From: Corynebacterium liangguodongii
Lineage (GTDB): Bacteria > Actinomycetota > Actinomycetes > Mycobacteriales > Mycobacteriaceae
Direction of reading: 5' to 3'
NCBI RefSeq assembly: GCF_003070865.1
Contig: NZ_CP026948.1
Span: forward strand, 1,426,001-1,490,000
DNA: 64,000 nucleotides
Part shown: one piece after another, positions 1 to 8,339 of the stretch
Layout of the letters: the number at the start of each line of letters is the position of its first letter
Numbering within the stretch: position 1 is the stretch's first letter
Position numbers and translations under genes: made by a program
Notes under the pieces: generated by a model
Seen by the model: only the letters and a program-made list of their open reading frames with translations
Told to the model about the DNA's origin: nothing
The model's database searches: none

Positions 1-168
1 GACCTGGCAGTGGCGCTGGAGCGGCCGTCGACGGGGCTATCCGATACACGCTCCAAGCTCATCGAACGCGATCTTATTGTGTCCGCCGGTTGGGGCGAGG
101 TGGCCTTCGCGCAGCCCTACCTGGGGGATTTCCTGCGCAACCAGAACAAGCCGCGGCGGATCAGCTAG
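1..168 (+). CDS. C-terminal end of an ATP-binding (AAA-type) protein, partial
   Basis: The first 55 codons are open in frame 1 and end in TAG at 166-168; the start lies outside the window. The fragment (LAVALERPSTGLSDTR..., ending LGDFLRNQNKPRRIS) resembles the winged-helix tail found after the AAA domain in actinobacterial ATP-binding proteins: a helix-turn-helix-like stretch, then a short beta/loop ending with aromatic and basic residues. No Walker motif is visible because the N-terminal part is missing. The assignment is by resemblance only; the reading frame itself is convincing because of codon use and the absence of a competing frame. Confidence 0.55.
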   Translation, partial: DLAVALERPSTGLSDTRSKLIERDLIVSAGWGEVAFAQPYLGDFLRNQNKPRRIS

Positions 169-186
169 CATGTATCTCTTCAATAT

Positions 187-614
187 TTGTGCTGGGTGAG
201 CAATACTAGAAGTCGGTTTCGCGTCCTGACTGACCAGCAGCGGGAAACCATCGAACCCCTCCTACCCGGTAGCGATGGCCGTCGCGGCCGGCCGTTTCGC
301 ACCAGTCGGCTTATCGTCGAGCGCATCATCTACCGTTACCGCACTGACATCCCGTGGCGGGTTCTTCCCCGCGAGGAATACGGTCCCTGGCAAACGGTCT
401 GGAAGCGCCACCGCCGCTACCGTGCCGACGGCACAATCGACTGGAAGGCCAGCGTCGACGCCTGGGCCCGAGGCGGGCGAGGACTCGCCCGGATGCGGTC
501 CTGGATGAACGTGCGCTTTCCCTGGCCAAGCAGTGGCGCGGAATGGCCACCCGGTATAACAAGCACACCGTGGCTTACCGCGGGGCCTTCGTCGTCTACG
601 CGATAATCACCTGA
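187..614 (+). pseudogene. Degenerate IS5-family transposase (N-terminus joined to C-terminus)
   Basis: The first ~90 codons, in the frame starting at 187, match the N-terminal DUF4096-like domain of IS5/IS1647-type transposases (LTDQQRETIEPLLP, then a GRPFRTSRLIVERIIYRYRT-like segment and IDWKASVDA). The C-terminal signature (AKQWRGMATRYNKHTVAYRG) appears in another frame at about 515-614. The ~150 codons that normally lie between them and carry the catalytic DDE core are absent. This is therefore an internally deleted, frameshifted remnant that cannot encode an active transposase. No clear terminal inverted repeats were identified. Confidence 0.75.
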
Positions 615-637
615 CTCAAAACTCGAGGAGACTCACC

Positions 638-970
638 CTAGCTCGGGCGAAGCTGCCTCTTCTCCTCCACCTGCACTACGACGATCCACAGCATTGCAAT
701 CACAAGGATCAGCGCCCAGCTGAAGGACAGCGAGCTCCACGAGAGACCGAACAAGCACGCGCCCGCTACGAGGTCCCGCAACGCCACTCCCGCGCCCACC
801 TTCACGGCAGCGGCTACACACCACGCGAGGGCACCAACCCACAACGCACAGTAAACGACGAAGAATACGGTGGGCACCGCGTCCTTCACACCGGACTCGA
901 GGCTCATACTCATCGCCAACGCCACACCCCCAATGAGCACCGGGGAGAGCATTCGACTTGCTCGCTTCAT
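638..970 (-). CDS. Small hydrophobic membrane protein, unknown function
   Basis: This 110-residue ORF starts MKRASRMLSPVLIGGVALAM. A GGAGAG sequence lies about 9 bases upstream of the ATG at 970; an in-frame TTG at 976 is an alternative. Most of the length is hydrophobic and fits three to four membrane spans (roughly residues 8-24, 32-55, 62-80 and 82-100), with a short charged tail ending EEKRQLRPS. I do not recognise the family. It stands alone on the minus strand next to the IS5 remnant and has no obvious operon partner, so it may be accessory DNA. Confidence 0.55.
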   Translation of the reverse strand: MKRASRMLSPVLIGGVALAMSMSLESGVKDAVPTVFFVVYCALWVGALAWCVAAAVKVGAGVALRDLVAGACLFGLSWSSLSFSWALILVIAMLWIVVVQVEEKRQLRPS

Positions 971-1275
971 TCTCAATCACTCTCCAGACAAAATAATATT
1001 CGTGCATGCGCGGAGTCCCTCGAAGTGGACCAGCACCCCGGATACTATGCACGGTTTGTACATAATCACCGCAGAAGTCCCATAGGATACTTTAGTCTCC
1101 ACCCTCTACCGGGCCGATAGCGAACAAACGACGACGTCAGGAGCCTTTTGCGCAATTGCTCGCGTGGGTGACGACGTCGCCGAGTGCCATTTCACGTCGC
1201 CGATCTCGCGCCCGAATGGAACCCGTTGAGATCCCCAACTGTCGGATGCCACTGCCTCCTCGGCTTGCGGCGCCG
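971..1275. other. Intergenic region without a convincing gene
   Basis: About 300 bases lie between the small membrane protein gene and the RsmC-like gene. The first ~110 bases are AT-richer (AATATTATTTTG on the minus strand) and plausibly hold the promoter of the membrane protein gene. The rest is GC-rich, with a direct repeat of GACGACGTC at about 1131 and 1170. The ORFs crossing it have poor codon character and no recognisable product. Confidence 0.4.
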
Positions 1276-2229
1276 TCAGCTAGCCCGCAGCACCGTATAT
1301 CGCGCGTCACGAGCAACCTGCTCCACCCGCGCGAAGCGCCGCTCGACCTCCCCGCGGTAGCGAAGGTGAGAGTTGTGCACGAGGTAGAGCGAGCCGCCGG
1401 GGGCGAGGAGGCGCCGGGAGGCGTCGAGGAGGTGTTGGACCAGGGTCGCATCCACGGTCGTGCCGTCGTGGAAGGGCGGGTTGAGCGCGATGGTGTCGAA
1501 GCTGGCCGGTATGAGGCGCGATCCCGCGTCGTCCCACGTGCACTCAAGCCCGATCGCACGGGTAGACAACACCGCATCAGCGTCCGAGTCCGTGCAGGTC
1601 ACATCTCCCTTGAGAAAGCGCGAGACCGAACCGTTGCCGCAGCCCATGTCCAAGAACCTGCCCAACGAGCCCGGCAACGCAGAGCGCAGCAACTCGCCGC
1701 CGAAGTCCGGCTTGGCGCCGGAGAACACGCCGCCGACGGCGACGAGTCCCTCGCCACGCACGGGCTCGTAGGCAACCTCCTTGGGTCCGGAGGCGACAAG
1801 ACAGCGAAACTTCCCGCGGCCGAGCGAGGCGGCAACGTCCACGAAAGACTCCCCCATGACGGTGTTCATCGAACGGGAGAGGTGCTTGTTGTTCGCGCCC
1901 AACGCCATCGTGACCTCGCTAAAACCAGCCCCGGCGATAGAGCGCGCGAGGTAGTCCAGCCGAGCGAGCGACTTCGGCATCTCCCCGATCGCCACCACGG
2001 TCCCTGAAGACCCGGCCAAGAACTCGTCGAGGCGAGTATCCCCGGCGATCGACGCACCCGCCGCCAATGCGGCCTGGGCGCGCCGGTAGTCAGGGTCCAC
2101 AAACACCACCTGCTTACCCGTCTCCAGAGCGGCGGAAAGCAGATCCCCGGTGGGATCCTCGCAGACCACCACCATGTCCGCGCCGTCGACCGGCGCCGCT
2201 GACCAGATGAGGCTATCGAGCGTGCGCAA
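1276..2229 (-). CDS. Class I SAM-dependent methyltransferase, RsmC-like (16S rRNA guanine-N2)
   Basis: This 317-residue protein has the two-domain RsmC/RlmG layout: a degenerate N-terminal Rossmann-like half and a catalytic C-terminal half. The SAM motif I (FLDMGCGNG) is near residue 190 and the N-P-P-F motif (LNPPFHDG) near residue 250; N-P-P-F/Y is typical of enzymes methylating exocyclic amines of guanine. The family methylates G1207 of 16S rRNA (RsmC) or G1835 of 23S rRNA (RlmG); which applies here is not decidable. I chose the TTG at 2229 because GGGGAGG lies 9 bases upstream and the protein then begins MRTLDSLIWSAAP. It overlaps the end of cobA by 17 bases, so the two are translationally coupled. 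Confidence 0.8.
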   Translation of the reverse strand: MRTLDSLIWSAAPVDGADMVVVCEDPTGDLLSAALETGKQVVFVDPDYRRAQAALAAGASIAGDTRLDEFLAGSSGTVVAIGEMPKSLARLDYLARSIAGAGFSEVTMALGANNKHLSRSMNTVMGESFVDVAASLGRGKFRCLVASGPKEVAYEPVRGEGLVAVGGVFSGAKPDFGGELLRSALPGSLGRFLDMGCGNGSVSRFLKGDVTCTDSDADAVLSTRAIGLECTWDDAGSRLIPASFDTIALNPPFHDGTTVDATLVQHLLDASRRLLAPGGSLYLVHNSHLRYRGEVERRFARVEQVARDARYTVLRAS

Positions 2230-2953
2230 GGCCTGCCACCTCCCCGATGACGTAGACAGCGGGCGCGGCGACGCCGTTGGCGGCCATGACCTCTGCCAGG
2301 GAGGCCGCGTCGCAGGAGAACGCGCGCTGCGCCGCGGTCTCGCCGTCCTGGATGACGGCGGCTGGTGTGTCGGGGGCAAGGCCGGATGCGATAAGCGCGG
2401 CGGTAATGGCCGCGACGTTGCGCACGCCCATGATGACCACGATCGTGCCACCGACGCGCGCGAGCGCATCCCAATCCACCAGCGACTTCGGGTGCCCGGG
2501 CGGGAGGTGGCCGGAGACAACGGTGAAAGCGTGTGTCATCCCGCGCTGGGTCACCGGCACCCCAGCCGCCGCAGGGACGGAGACGGCGCTGGTCACCCCC
2601 GGCACCACGGCGCACGCGATGCCGGCGGCCGCGCACGCCTGGGCCTCCTCGAAGCCGCGGCCGAAGACGAAGGGGTCCCCGCCTTTCAGGCGCACGACTT
2701 TCTTTCCCTCCCGGGCGCGGGAGATGATGAGCTCGTTGATGCGCTCCTGGGCAACGGATTTGCCGTAGGGCAGCTTGGAGACGTCGATAAGCTCCTTGCC
2801 AGATGTATCCAGGAAGTCGGTGAGCTGGGCGGCGGGACCGAGGTGGTCGGTCAAGATGACGTCGGCCGCCTCAAGCGCGCGCATCCCGCGAATGGTCAAC
2901 AGGTCCCACTGGCCTGGCCCGCCGCCGACAAGGGTTACCTCTCCTGTGCTCAT
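2213..2953 (-). CDS. cobA: Uroporphyrinogen-III C-methyltransferase
   Basis: This 246-residue SAM-dependent enzyme makes precorrin-2 from uroporphyrinogen III, the branch point to sirohaem and cobalamin. The N-terminal GGGPG motif (residues 10-14) and the LKGGDPFVFGRG signature (residues 89-100) are both present, followed by VVPGVTSA. The length matches single-domain CobA; no fused CysG dehydrogenase or uroporphyrinogen synthase domain is visible. It starts with ATG only 25 bases from the divergent selO start, so the two promoters must be very compact or overlap. Confidence 0.93.
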   Translation of the reverse strand: MSTGEVTLVGGGPGQWDLLTIRGMRALEAADVILTDHLGPAAQLTDFLDTSGKELIDVSKLPYGKSVAQERINELIISRAREGKKVVRLKGGDPFVFGRGFEEAQACAAAGIACAVVPGVTSAVSVPAAAGVPVTQRGMTHAFTVVSGHLPPGHPKSLVDWDALARVGGTIVVIMGVRNVAAITAALIASGLAPDTPAAVIQDGETAAQRAFSCDAASLAEVMAANGVAAPAVYVIGEVAGLAHAR

Positions 2954-2978
2954 GGCTTACCAGTCTAGGGTGGGGAGC

Positions 2979-4121
2979 ATGCACAGACCGACGCTAGCCC
3001 ACACGTTCGCCGAAAGGCTTCCCGACATGGTCGCCGAGGTCGTTCCCACCGATTTCCCCAACCCGCAGGTGGCGGTGCTCAACGAGCCGCTGGCCGCGGA
3101 GCTCGGAATCGAGACAGAGTGGCTGCGGACCGCGGAGGGCACCGCCTGGCTCGCGGGCTCCTCCGGCGGCCACGCCACCGCGTACGCGGGCCACCAGTTC
3201 GGCCAGTTCGTGCCGCTGCTTGGCGACGGCCGCGCCCTGCTCCTCGGGGACATCGACGGCCGGGAGATCCAACTCAAAGGGTCAGGCCGCACCCCGTTTT
3301 CCCGCCCGGGCTCAGACGGGCGCGGAGCCATCGGCCCGATGCTGCGCGAGCACCTGGTCAGCGAGTTCATGCACGCCGTCGGCATCCCCACGACTCGTTC
3401 GTTGGCGGTGGTGGCCACCGGCGAGCACGTCATCCGCCAGCAGGGGCGGGTGCCCGGCGGCATCCTCGTGCGCGTCGCCACCTCCCACCTGCGCGTCGGT
3501 TCGGTGCAGTACGCCGCGACGCAGTCACCCGCCCTCGTGGAAGAAGTCATCCGCGCCGCGGGCTTTGACACCCCCCTCGAGCTGTTGAACACCGTGGTCG
3601 ACCGCCAGCTCGGCCTCGTCGCGCAGTGGATGCGCATCGGCTTCGTCCACGGGGTGATGAACACAGACAACACCGCGCTGTCCGGGGAGACGATCGACTA
3701 CGGGCCGTGCGCGTTTACCGAGGATTTCGACCTCTCCGCGGTGTTTTCCTCGATCGACACAGCCGGGCGCTACGCCTTCGGCAACCAGCCTTCCATCATC
3801 GCGTGGAACCTCGCCAGGCTGGCCGAGGCGATGTTTCCCCTGCTCGACCTCGACGCGGCGCGGGAGGTCTTCGCATCCATCCAGTCGCGCTGGGATGAGC
3901 TATGGGCCAGGCAACAAGAAAGCGGCCCTGAGGTGCCGCTGTTCCTGCCGCGCAACCGGATGCTGCAGGACGCGCTTAACGCCGCGGAGGCCGGCGGCGA
4001 CTACGCGCCGTACCGCGCCCTGCTGGCCGCCGTGACAGATCCCTACAACCCGGAGGCCGGGCCGGAGTGGATGACGAGGCCGGAAGAAAGCGGCCCGTTT
4101 ACCACCTACTGCGGTACCTAG
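2979..4121 (+). CDS. selO: SelO/YdiU family protein adenylyltransferase, shortened
   Basis: SelO pseudokinases transfer AMP from ATP to protein hydroxyls. Visible family motifs are YAGHQFGQFVPLLGDGRA, the glycine-rich LKGSGRTPFSR, the HGVMNTDN active-site segment near residue 224 and DYGPCAF near residue 239. The C-terminus ends YCGT, with a Cys where selenoprotein members carry selenocysteine. The ATG at 2979 follows GTGGGGAGC. At 380 residues it is about 100 shorter than typical members (~480). The missing part is the helical region after the WNLARLAEA segment, because DAAREVF runs directly into the tail region. It shares overlapping stop codons with convergent mqo. Confidence 0.85.
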   Translation: MHRPTLAHTFAERLPDMVAEVVPTDFPNPQVAVLNEPLAAELGIETEWLRTAEGTAWLAGSSGGHATAYAGHQFGQFVPLLGDGRALLLGDIDGREIQLKGSGRTPFSRPGSDGRGAIGPMLREHLVSEFMHAVGIPTTRSLAVVATGEHVIRQQGRVPGGILVRVATSHLRVGSVQYAATQSPALVEEVIRAAGFDTPLELLNTVVDRQLGLVAQWMRIGFVHGVMNTDNTALSGETIDYGPCAFTEDFDLSAVFSSIDTAGRYAFGNQPSIIAWNLARLAEAMFPLLDLDAAREVFASIQSRWDELWARQQESGPEVPLFLPRNRMLQDALNAAEAGGDYAPYRALLAAVTDPYNPEAGPEWMTRPEESGPFTTYCGT

Positions 4122-5629
4122 AGCTCGATCTGCTCGTCCGCCAGCCCGAGCGCGCTTTGGGTCATCTCCCACTGCGACTCGTAGGCCTTGGCGTCGCGCT
4201 TGAGAGAGGTGCCGTACGTCGGGAACATCTCGTGGATCTTATCTGCCCAGTCGATGAGGTGCTCGCCGAAGCAGCGCTCGATGAGCTCGAGCATGGCCGC
4301 CGGGGTGATCGAGGCGCCCGGGGATGCGCCGAGGATGCCCGCGATGGTGCCGTCCTGGTCGTTGACCAGAGCGGTGCCGAACTCGAGGGAGCCGAAGGTC
4401 GGCGCACCGACCGGCTTGATCACCTGGACACGCTGGCCGGCAATCGCGATCTCCCAGTCCTTGCCGTTGGCCTCCGGGTAGTAATCGCGCAGCACGTCGA
4501 TGCGGCCGTCGAAGTCCTTAAACACCTCCTCGACGAGGTACTTGACTAAGTCGACGTTGGTGGCGGCAACGCCCAGGTAAGACGGGATGTTATCGGGGCG
4601 GATGGACTTGAACAGGTCGAGGTAGGAGCCCTTCTTCAAGAACTTCGGGCTCCAGCCGCCGTAGGGGCCGAAGAGGAGGGACTGCTGGCCGTCGATGACG
4701 CGCAGGTCGAGGTGCGGAACCGACATCGGGGGTGCACCAACCTTGGCCTTGCCGTAGACCTTCGCCTGGTGCTGGGAGACGAGCTCGGGGTTCGTCGTGC
4801 GCAGCCAAAGCCCGGAGATGGGGAACCCGGCGTAGCCGCGAACCTCGGGCACGCGGGCCTTGCGCAGCAGGTCGAGCGCGTAGCCGCCCGCGCCGACGAA
4901 GACGAAGCGCGCACGGACGACCTGCTTGTCGCCGGTGTGAACGTTGCGGACGCTCGCCTCCCAGAACTTGCCGTTGCGCTTGAGCCCGATGACCTCGTGG
5001 CCGTAGCGGATGACGGTGCCCTTCTTCTTCGCGTCATCGAGGAACTGCTTCGTCAGGGCGCCGTAGTTGATGTCGGTGCCGACGTTGGTCCAGGAAATCG
5101 CCACCGGCTCGGCGGCGAAATCGCGCCCCTTGGCCATCAGCGGCAGCTTCTCCGCGAACTCGGAGGCGTCCCGGGTGAACTGCATGTTGGGGAACATGTG
5201 GTTGGCCGAGAGCGAATCAAAACGGCGGCGCAGGTAGTCGATCTGGTCCTCACCCTGCGCATACGAGACATGCGGCACCGGGTTGATGAATTCCTGCGGG
5301 TCGGTCAACACGTCGTCACCAAGCTGGTGCGCCCAAAACTGGCGCGAGAGCTGGAACTTCTCGTTGATCGTCATCGCCTTCGAGACGTCAACCTTGCCGT
5401 TTTTCTCCGGCGTGTAGTTGAGCTCGCACAACGCCGAGTGTCCCGTGCCGGCATTGTTGAGGGCGTAGGACGACTCCTGCGCGGGCCCGTCGAGGCGCTC
5501 GAAGACTACCTGGGTCCAGCTCGGCTCGAGCTCTCGCAACAGCGCACCCAGGGTCGCGCTCATGATTCCGGCGCCGATGAGCAGGACGTCTGCCTCATCG
5601 CTCAACCTCTTTTTGCCTTGTTCAGACAT
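4118..5629 (-). CDS. mqo: Malate:quinone oxidoreductase
   Basis: This 503-residue FAD enzyme oxidises malate to oxaloacetate and passes electrons to quinone at the membrane; in Corynebacterium it is the main malate-oxidising enzyme of the TCA cycle. The N-terminal FAD motif (DVLLIGAGIMSATLG, about residues 14-28) and the SSYALNNAGTGHSALCELNY segment typical of Mqo are present, and the length matches the family. GAGGA lies ahead of the ATG. Its TAG overlaps the TAG of convergent selO by two bases. The upstream region to 5870 holds promoters for mqo and the divergent hydrolase. Confidence 0.95.
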   Translation of the reverse strand: MSEQGKKRLSDEADVLLIGAGIMSATLGALLRELEPSWTQVVFERLDGPAQESSYALNNAGTGHSALCELNYTPEKNGKVDVSKAMTINEKFQLSRQFWAHQLGDDVLTDPQEFINPVPHVSYAQGEDQIDYLRRRFDSLSANHMFPNMQFTRDASEFAEKLPLMAKGRDFAAEPVAISWTNVGTDINYGALTKQFLDDAKKKGTVIRYGHEVIGLKRNGKFWEASVRNVHTGDKQVVRARFVFVGAGGYALDLLRKARVPEVRGYAGFPISGLWLRTTNPELVSQHQAKVYGKAKVGAPPMSVPHLDLRVIDGQQSLLFGPYGGWSPKFLKKGSYLDLFKSIRPDNIPSYLGVAATNVDLVKYLVEEVFKDFDGRIDVLRDYYPEANGKDWEIAIAGQRVQVIKPVGAPTFGSLEFGTALVNDQDGTIAGILGASPGASITPAAMLELIERCFGEHLIDWADKIHEMFPTYGTSLKRDAKAYESQWEMTQSALGLADEQIEL

Positions 5630-5756
5630 CCGTTCATCCTCTTCGGTAGTTCAGTGGGGCTGACTCGATGCCCTCTCACACTAGGTCCGGACCTTTGCGC
5701 GGCTAGAACCCTCCAGAGCCTTCCGGCCGCACAAATCCCCGGCTCGACCGTCTACT

Positions 5757-5783
5757 GTACGCGTACCGGCCGATCTACCGGTA
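5757..5783. promoter_or_regulatory. Palindromes in the mqo/hydrolase divergent promoter region
   Basis: Between mqo and the divergent hydrolase, the perfect palindrome GTACGCGTAC (5757-5766) overlaps TACCGG-N8-CCGGTA (5764-5783). Such symmetric elements in a 240-base divergent spacer fit an operator, but no known regulator motif was recognised. Confidence 0.3.
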
Positions 5784-5870
5784 ACATGACTCGACTTCTG
5801 CGTGCCACACCCCAAGCACCCCCAGCACAGCCCCTCACGCCCACCGGCCATAGCCCCTACTATCGGAGCC

Positions 5871-6905
5871 ATGAATAACTCCGATGAAACGTTCACGGAA
5901 ACGCTCGCCAACCTCTCGTGGTCCGAGGACATGTTGGGCCCCGGGTTCGAATCCGCCGACCTTCCCCTCGCCCCGGCGCCTGATGGCGACGACCAGGATC
6001 GGGCCGTCATCGTCCGGGCCACCTCCGAGCCTTCGCCGGGCAAACCCGCCATCGTGTGGATCCACGGTATGACCGACTACTTCTTCCACTCCCACGTCGC
6101 GCAGCACTACACCGCCCAGGGATACCCCTTCTACGCCGTTGATATGCACGGCTGTGGGCGCGCACACGTCGACGGCGGGCGCTGGCACTACACGACCGAC
6201 ATGGCCCACTACTTCACCGAGCTCACGAGGGCGGCCAGGCTCATTGCCGCCGAGCACGGTCAGATCATCCCCATGGCGCACTCCACCGGCGGCCTCATCG
6301 TCCCCCTGTGGGCGCACCACCTGCGCAGCAAGGATCCCGCCTCGCACTCGGCGCTGCGCGCAATCATCCTCAACAGCCCCTGGCTAGACATGCAGTTCCC
6401 CCGCCTCGCGGTCGCCGCGTTGCGCCCCCTGGTGACGTTTTTGGGCAACCGCTTCCCCACCTTGATGCTGCCGAACAAGGGCGAGGGCACCTACGGGGAG
6501 TCCATCTCCGCCTCCGCCCACGGCGAGTGGGAATTCGACACCACCTTCAAGCCCGTCGGCGGGCACCCGAAGTACCTCGGGTGGCTGCGCGCGGTCTTCC
6601 AGGCCCAAAAAGACATCCACGAAGGAATCATGACCGGGGTACCCACCCTCACGCTGTGCTCGGCCCACTCTTACCTGGGCAAGCCCTACTCTCCCGCCGC
6701 GGATACCGCCGATACCGTCCTTGACGTCGCACAGATCCGGCGGTGGGCCCCGACGCTGAGCCACCGCTCCACCGTCGAGGTCATCGAGGGCGCGCGCCAC
6801 GACGTGTTCCTCTCCGAGCGGCACGCCCGCGAGGCGGCTTTGAGCGCCACCGACGCGTGGCTCGATTCCCTCGGAGAACAGGCGGATAAGGAGGCGCACC
6901 GATGA
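5871..6905 (+). CDS. Alpha/beta hydrolase (serine aminopeptidase/monoacylglycerol-lipase-like)
   Basis: This 344-residue protein has an alpha/beta-hydrolase fold. HG at residues 65-66 (WIHGMTDY) is the probable oxyanion hole, MAHSTGG carries the nucleophile Ser138, and ARHDVF near residue 310 carries the probable catalytic His. It has no signal peptide, so it is probably cytosolic; the substrate may be a lysophospholipid or monoacylglycerol. GGAGCC directly precedes the ATG at 5871; an upstream in-frame start is less likely. Its TGA overlaps the mycothione reductase ATG (ATGA at 6902-6905), indicating co-translation. Confidence 0.8.
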   Translation: MNNSDETFTETLANLSWSEDMLGPGFESADLPLAPAPDGDDQDRAVIVRATSEPSPGKPAIVWIHGMTDYFFHSHVAQHYTAQGYPFYAVDMHGCGRAHVDGGRWHYTTDMAHYFTELTRAARLIAAEHGQIIPMAHSTGGLIVPLWAHHLRSKDPASHSALRAIILNSPWLDMQFPRLAVAALRPLVTFLGNRFPTLMLPNKGEGTYGESISASAHGEWEFDTTFKPVGGHPKYLGWLRAVFQAQKDIHEGIMTGVPTLTLCSAHSYLGKPYSPAADTADTVLDVAQIRRWAPTLSHRSTVEVIEGARHDVFLSERHAREAALSATDAWLDSLGEQADKEAHR

Positions 6906-8299
6906 GCCATGCAGGCGCCTGTGCCCACTACGACCTCATCATCGTCGGGGCGGGCTCGGGCAACTCGATTCCTACCCCGGAGTTTGACGGTTACTCCATC
7001 GCGATCATCGAACCAGGGAAGTTCGGCGGGACGTGCATGAACGCCGGCTGCATCCCCACGAAGATGTTCGTCTACGCCGCCGATACCGCCTACAACGCTG
7101 CGCATTCGCAGCGCTTGGGGCTGGAGACGTCGTTTAGCGGCGCGAACTGGCAAGACATCACGAAGCGGATCTTCACTAACCGGATCGACATCATTGCAGC
7201 GGGCGGCGAGGAGTACCGCCGCGGCGAGGGCAGCCCCAACGTCGACGTCTACGACCGCCACGCCTCCTTCGTCGCGCCGAAGACACTGGCCACCGGCCAA
7301 GGCGGTGAGAGCAAGATCATCAGCGGCGAGACCATCGTCCTCGCCGCCGGGGCCCGCCCCGTCGTTCCCGAGTGGGCGGAGGGGCTGCCGGTGCACACGA
7401 GCGAGGACATTATGCGGCTGGAGAAGCAGCCGGAGAGCCTCACCATCGTCGGTGGCGGGTTCATCGCCATGGAGTTCGCCCACGTGTTCCAGTCGCTGGG
7501 CACCCACGTGCGCATAGTCAACCGCTCCCCCTTCCTGCGCGCGCTCGACCGGGACATCGCGGATGCCTTCAACGACATCGCAGACTCCACCTACGAGGTG
7601 CACAAGGGCCGCACGGTCGCCAGCGCGAGCGGCGACGAAGGCTCGATCACGCTCACGCTTGACGACGCCTCAACCATTACCTCGGAAAGCGTCCTCATCG
7701 CGATGGGGCGCCAGCCCAACGGCGATACGCTCAACCTCCCGGCCGCCGGGATTGAATCCGTGGGCGGGCGCGTGGGCGTCGATAAGTATGGCCGCACGAG
7801 CGCCGAGGGCGTGTGGGCGCTCGGGGATATCTCCTCCCCCTACCAGCTCAAGCACGTGGCCAACGCGGAGACCCGCGCCGTGCGCCACAACATCCTCCAC
7901 CCGGAGAACATGGTGGCCATGCCGCACGACAACGTGCCCTTTGCGGTGTTTACGCACCCACAGATCGCCACCGTGGGGCTCAGCGAGCAGCAGGCGATCG
8001 ACGCCGGGTACGACGTCACCACCAAGGTCCAGCGCTACGCGGACGTCGCCTACGGCTGGGCGATGGAAGATTCCACCGGCATGGCCAAGCTCGTGGCGGA
8101 CCGCTCCACCGGCAGACTCCTTGGCGCCCACTACATGGGGCCGCAGGCGCCGACGCTGATCCAGCAGCTGATTACGCTCATCGCCCACGGAATCGACCTG
8201 CGGGAGACCGTGCGCGCGCAGTACTGGATCCACCCCGCGCTGCCGGAGGTCACCGAAAACGCGATCCTCGGCCTTGACCTCGACTTTCCCGAGTTCTAA
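6902..8299 (+). CDS. mtr: Mycothione reductase
   Basis: This 465-residue flavoprotein disulfide reductase reduces mycothiol disulfide with NADPH and so maintains the thiol pool in actinobacteria. The FAD motif GAGSGN (residues 16-21) and the redox-active pair Cys45/Cys50 (GTCMNAGCIPT) are present. A second nucleotide-binding motif (VGGGFIAMEFA) lies mid-protein, and the C-terminal HPALPE supplies the active-site His (about 444) and Glu. The GSGNS variant, rather than GSGxAG, is typical of Mtr as opposed to lipoamide dehydrogenase. It is translationally coupled to the upstream hydrolase. Confidence 0.93.
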   Translation: MSHAGACAHYDLIIVGAGSGNSIPTPEFDGYSIAIIEPGKFGGTCMNAGCIPTKMFVYAADTAYNAAHSQRLGLETSFSGANWQDITKRIFTNRIDIIAAGGEEYRRGEGSPNVDVYDRHASFVAPKTLATGQGGESKIISGETIVLAAGARPVVPEWAEGLPVHTSEDIMRLEKQPESLTIVGGGFIAMEFAHVFQSLGTHVRIVNRSPFLRALDRDIADAFNDIADSTYEVHKGRTVASASGDEGSITLTLDDASTITSESVLIAMGRQPNGDTLNLPAAGIESVGGRVGVDKYGRTSAEGVWALGDISSPYQLKHVANAETRAVRHNILHPENMVAMPHDNVPFAVFTHPQIATVGLSEQQAIDAGYDVTTKVQRYADVAYGWAMEDSTGMAKLVADRSTGRLLGAHYMGPQAPTLIQQLITLIAHGIDLRETVRAQYWIHPALPEVTENAILGLDLDFPEF

Positions 8300-8339
8300 G
8301 GGTTTGCTGGCAAGAGGTTGGCAGGGGCCAAGAAAGTAG

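Noticed and set aside
1137-1577. Minus-strand ORF beyond the RsmC-like gene end
   Set aside because: It overlaps the recognised methyltransferase in another frame and its extension past 1276 has no recognisable product.
4712-5878. Plus-strand 388-codon ORF opposite mqo
   Set aside because: It is the antisense shadow of mqo in GC-rich DNA; it has unnatural composition and no ribosome binding site.
6686-7603. Minus-strand 305-codon ORF opposite the hydrolase and mtr
   Set aside because: Both plus-strand genes are well recognised; this frame is an antisense artefact rich in Val/Gly/Arg.
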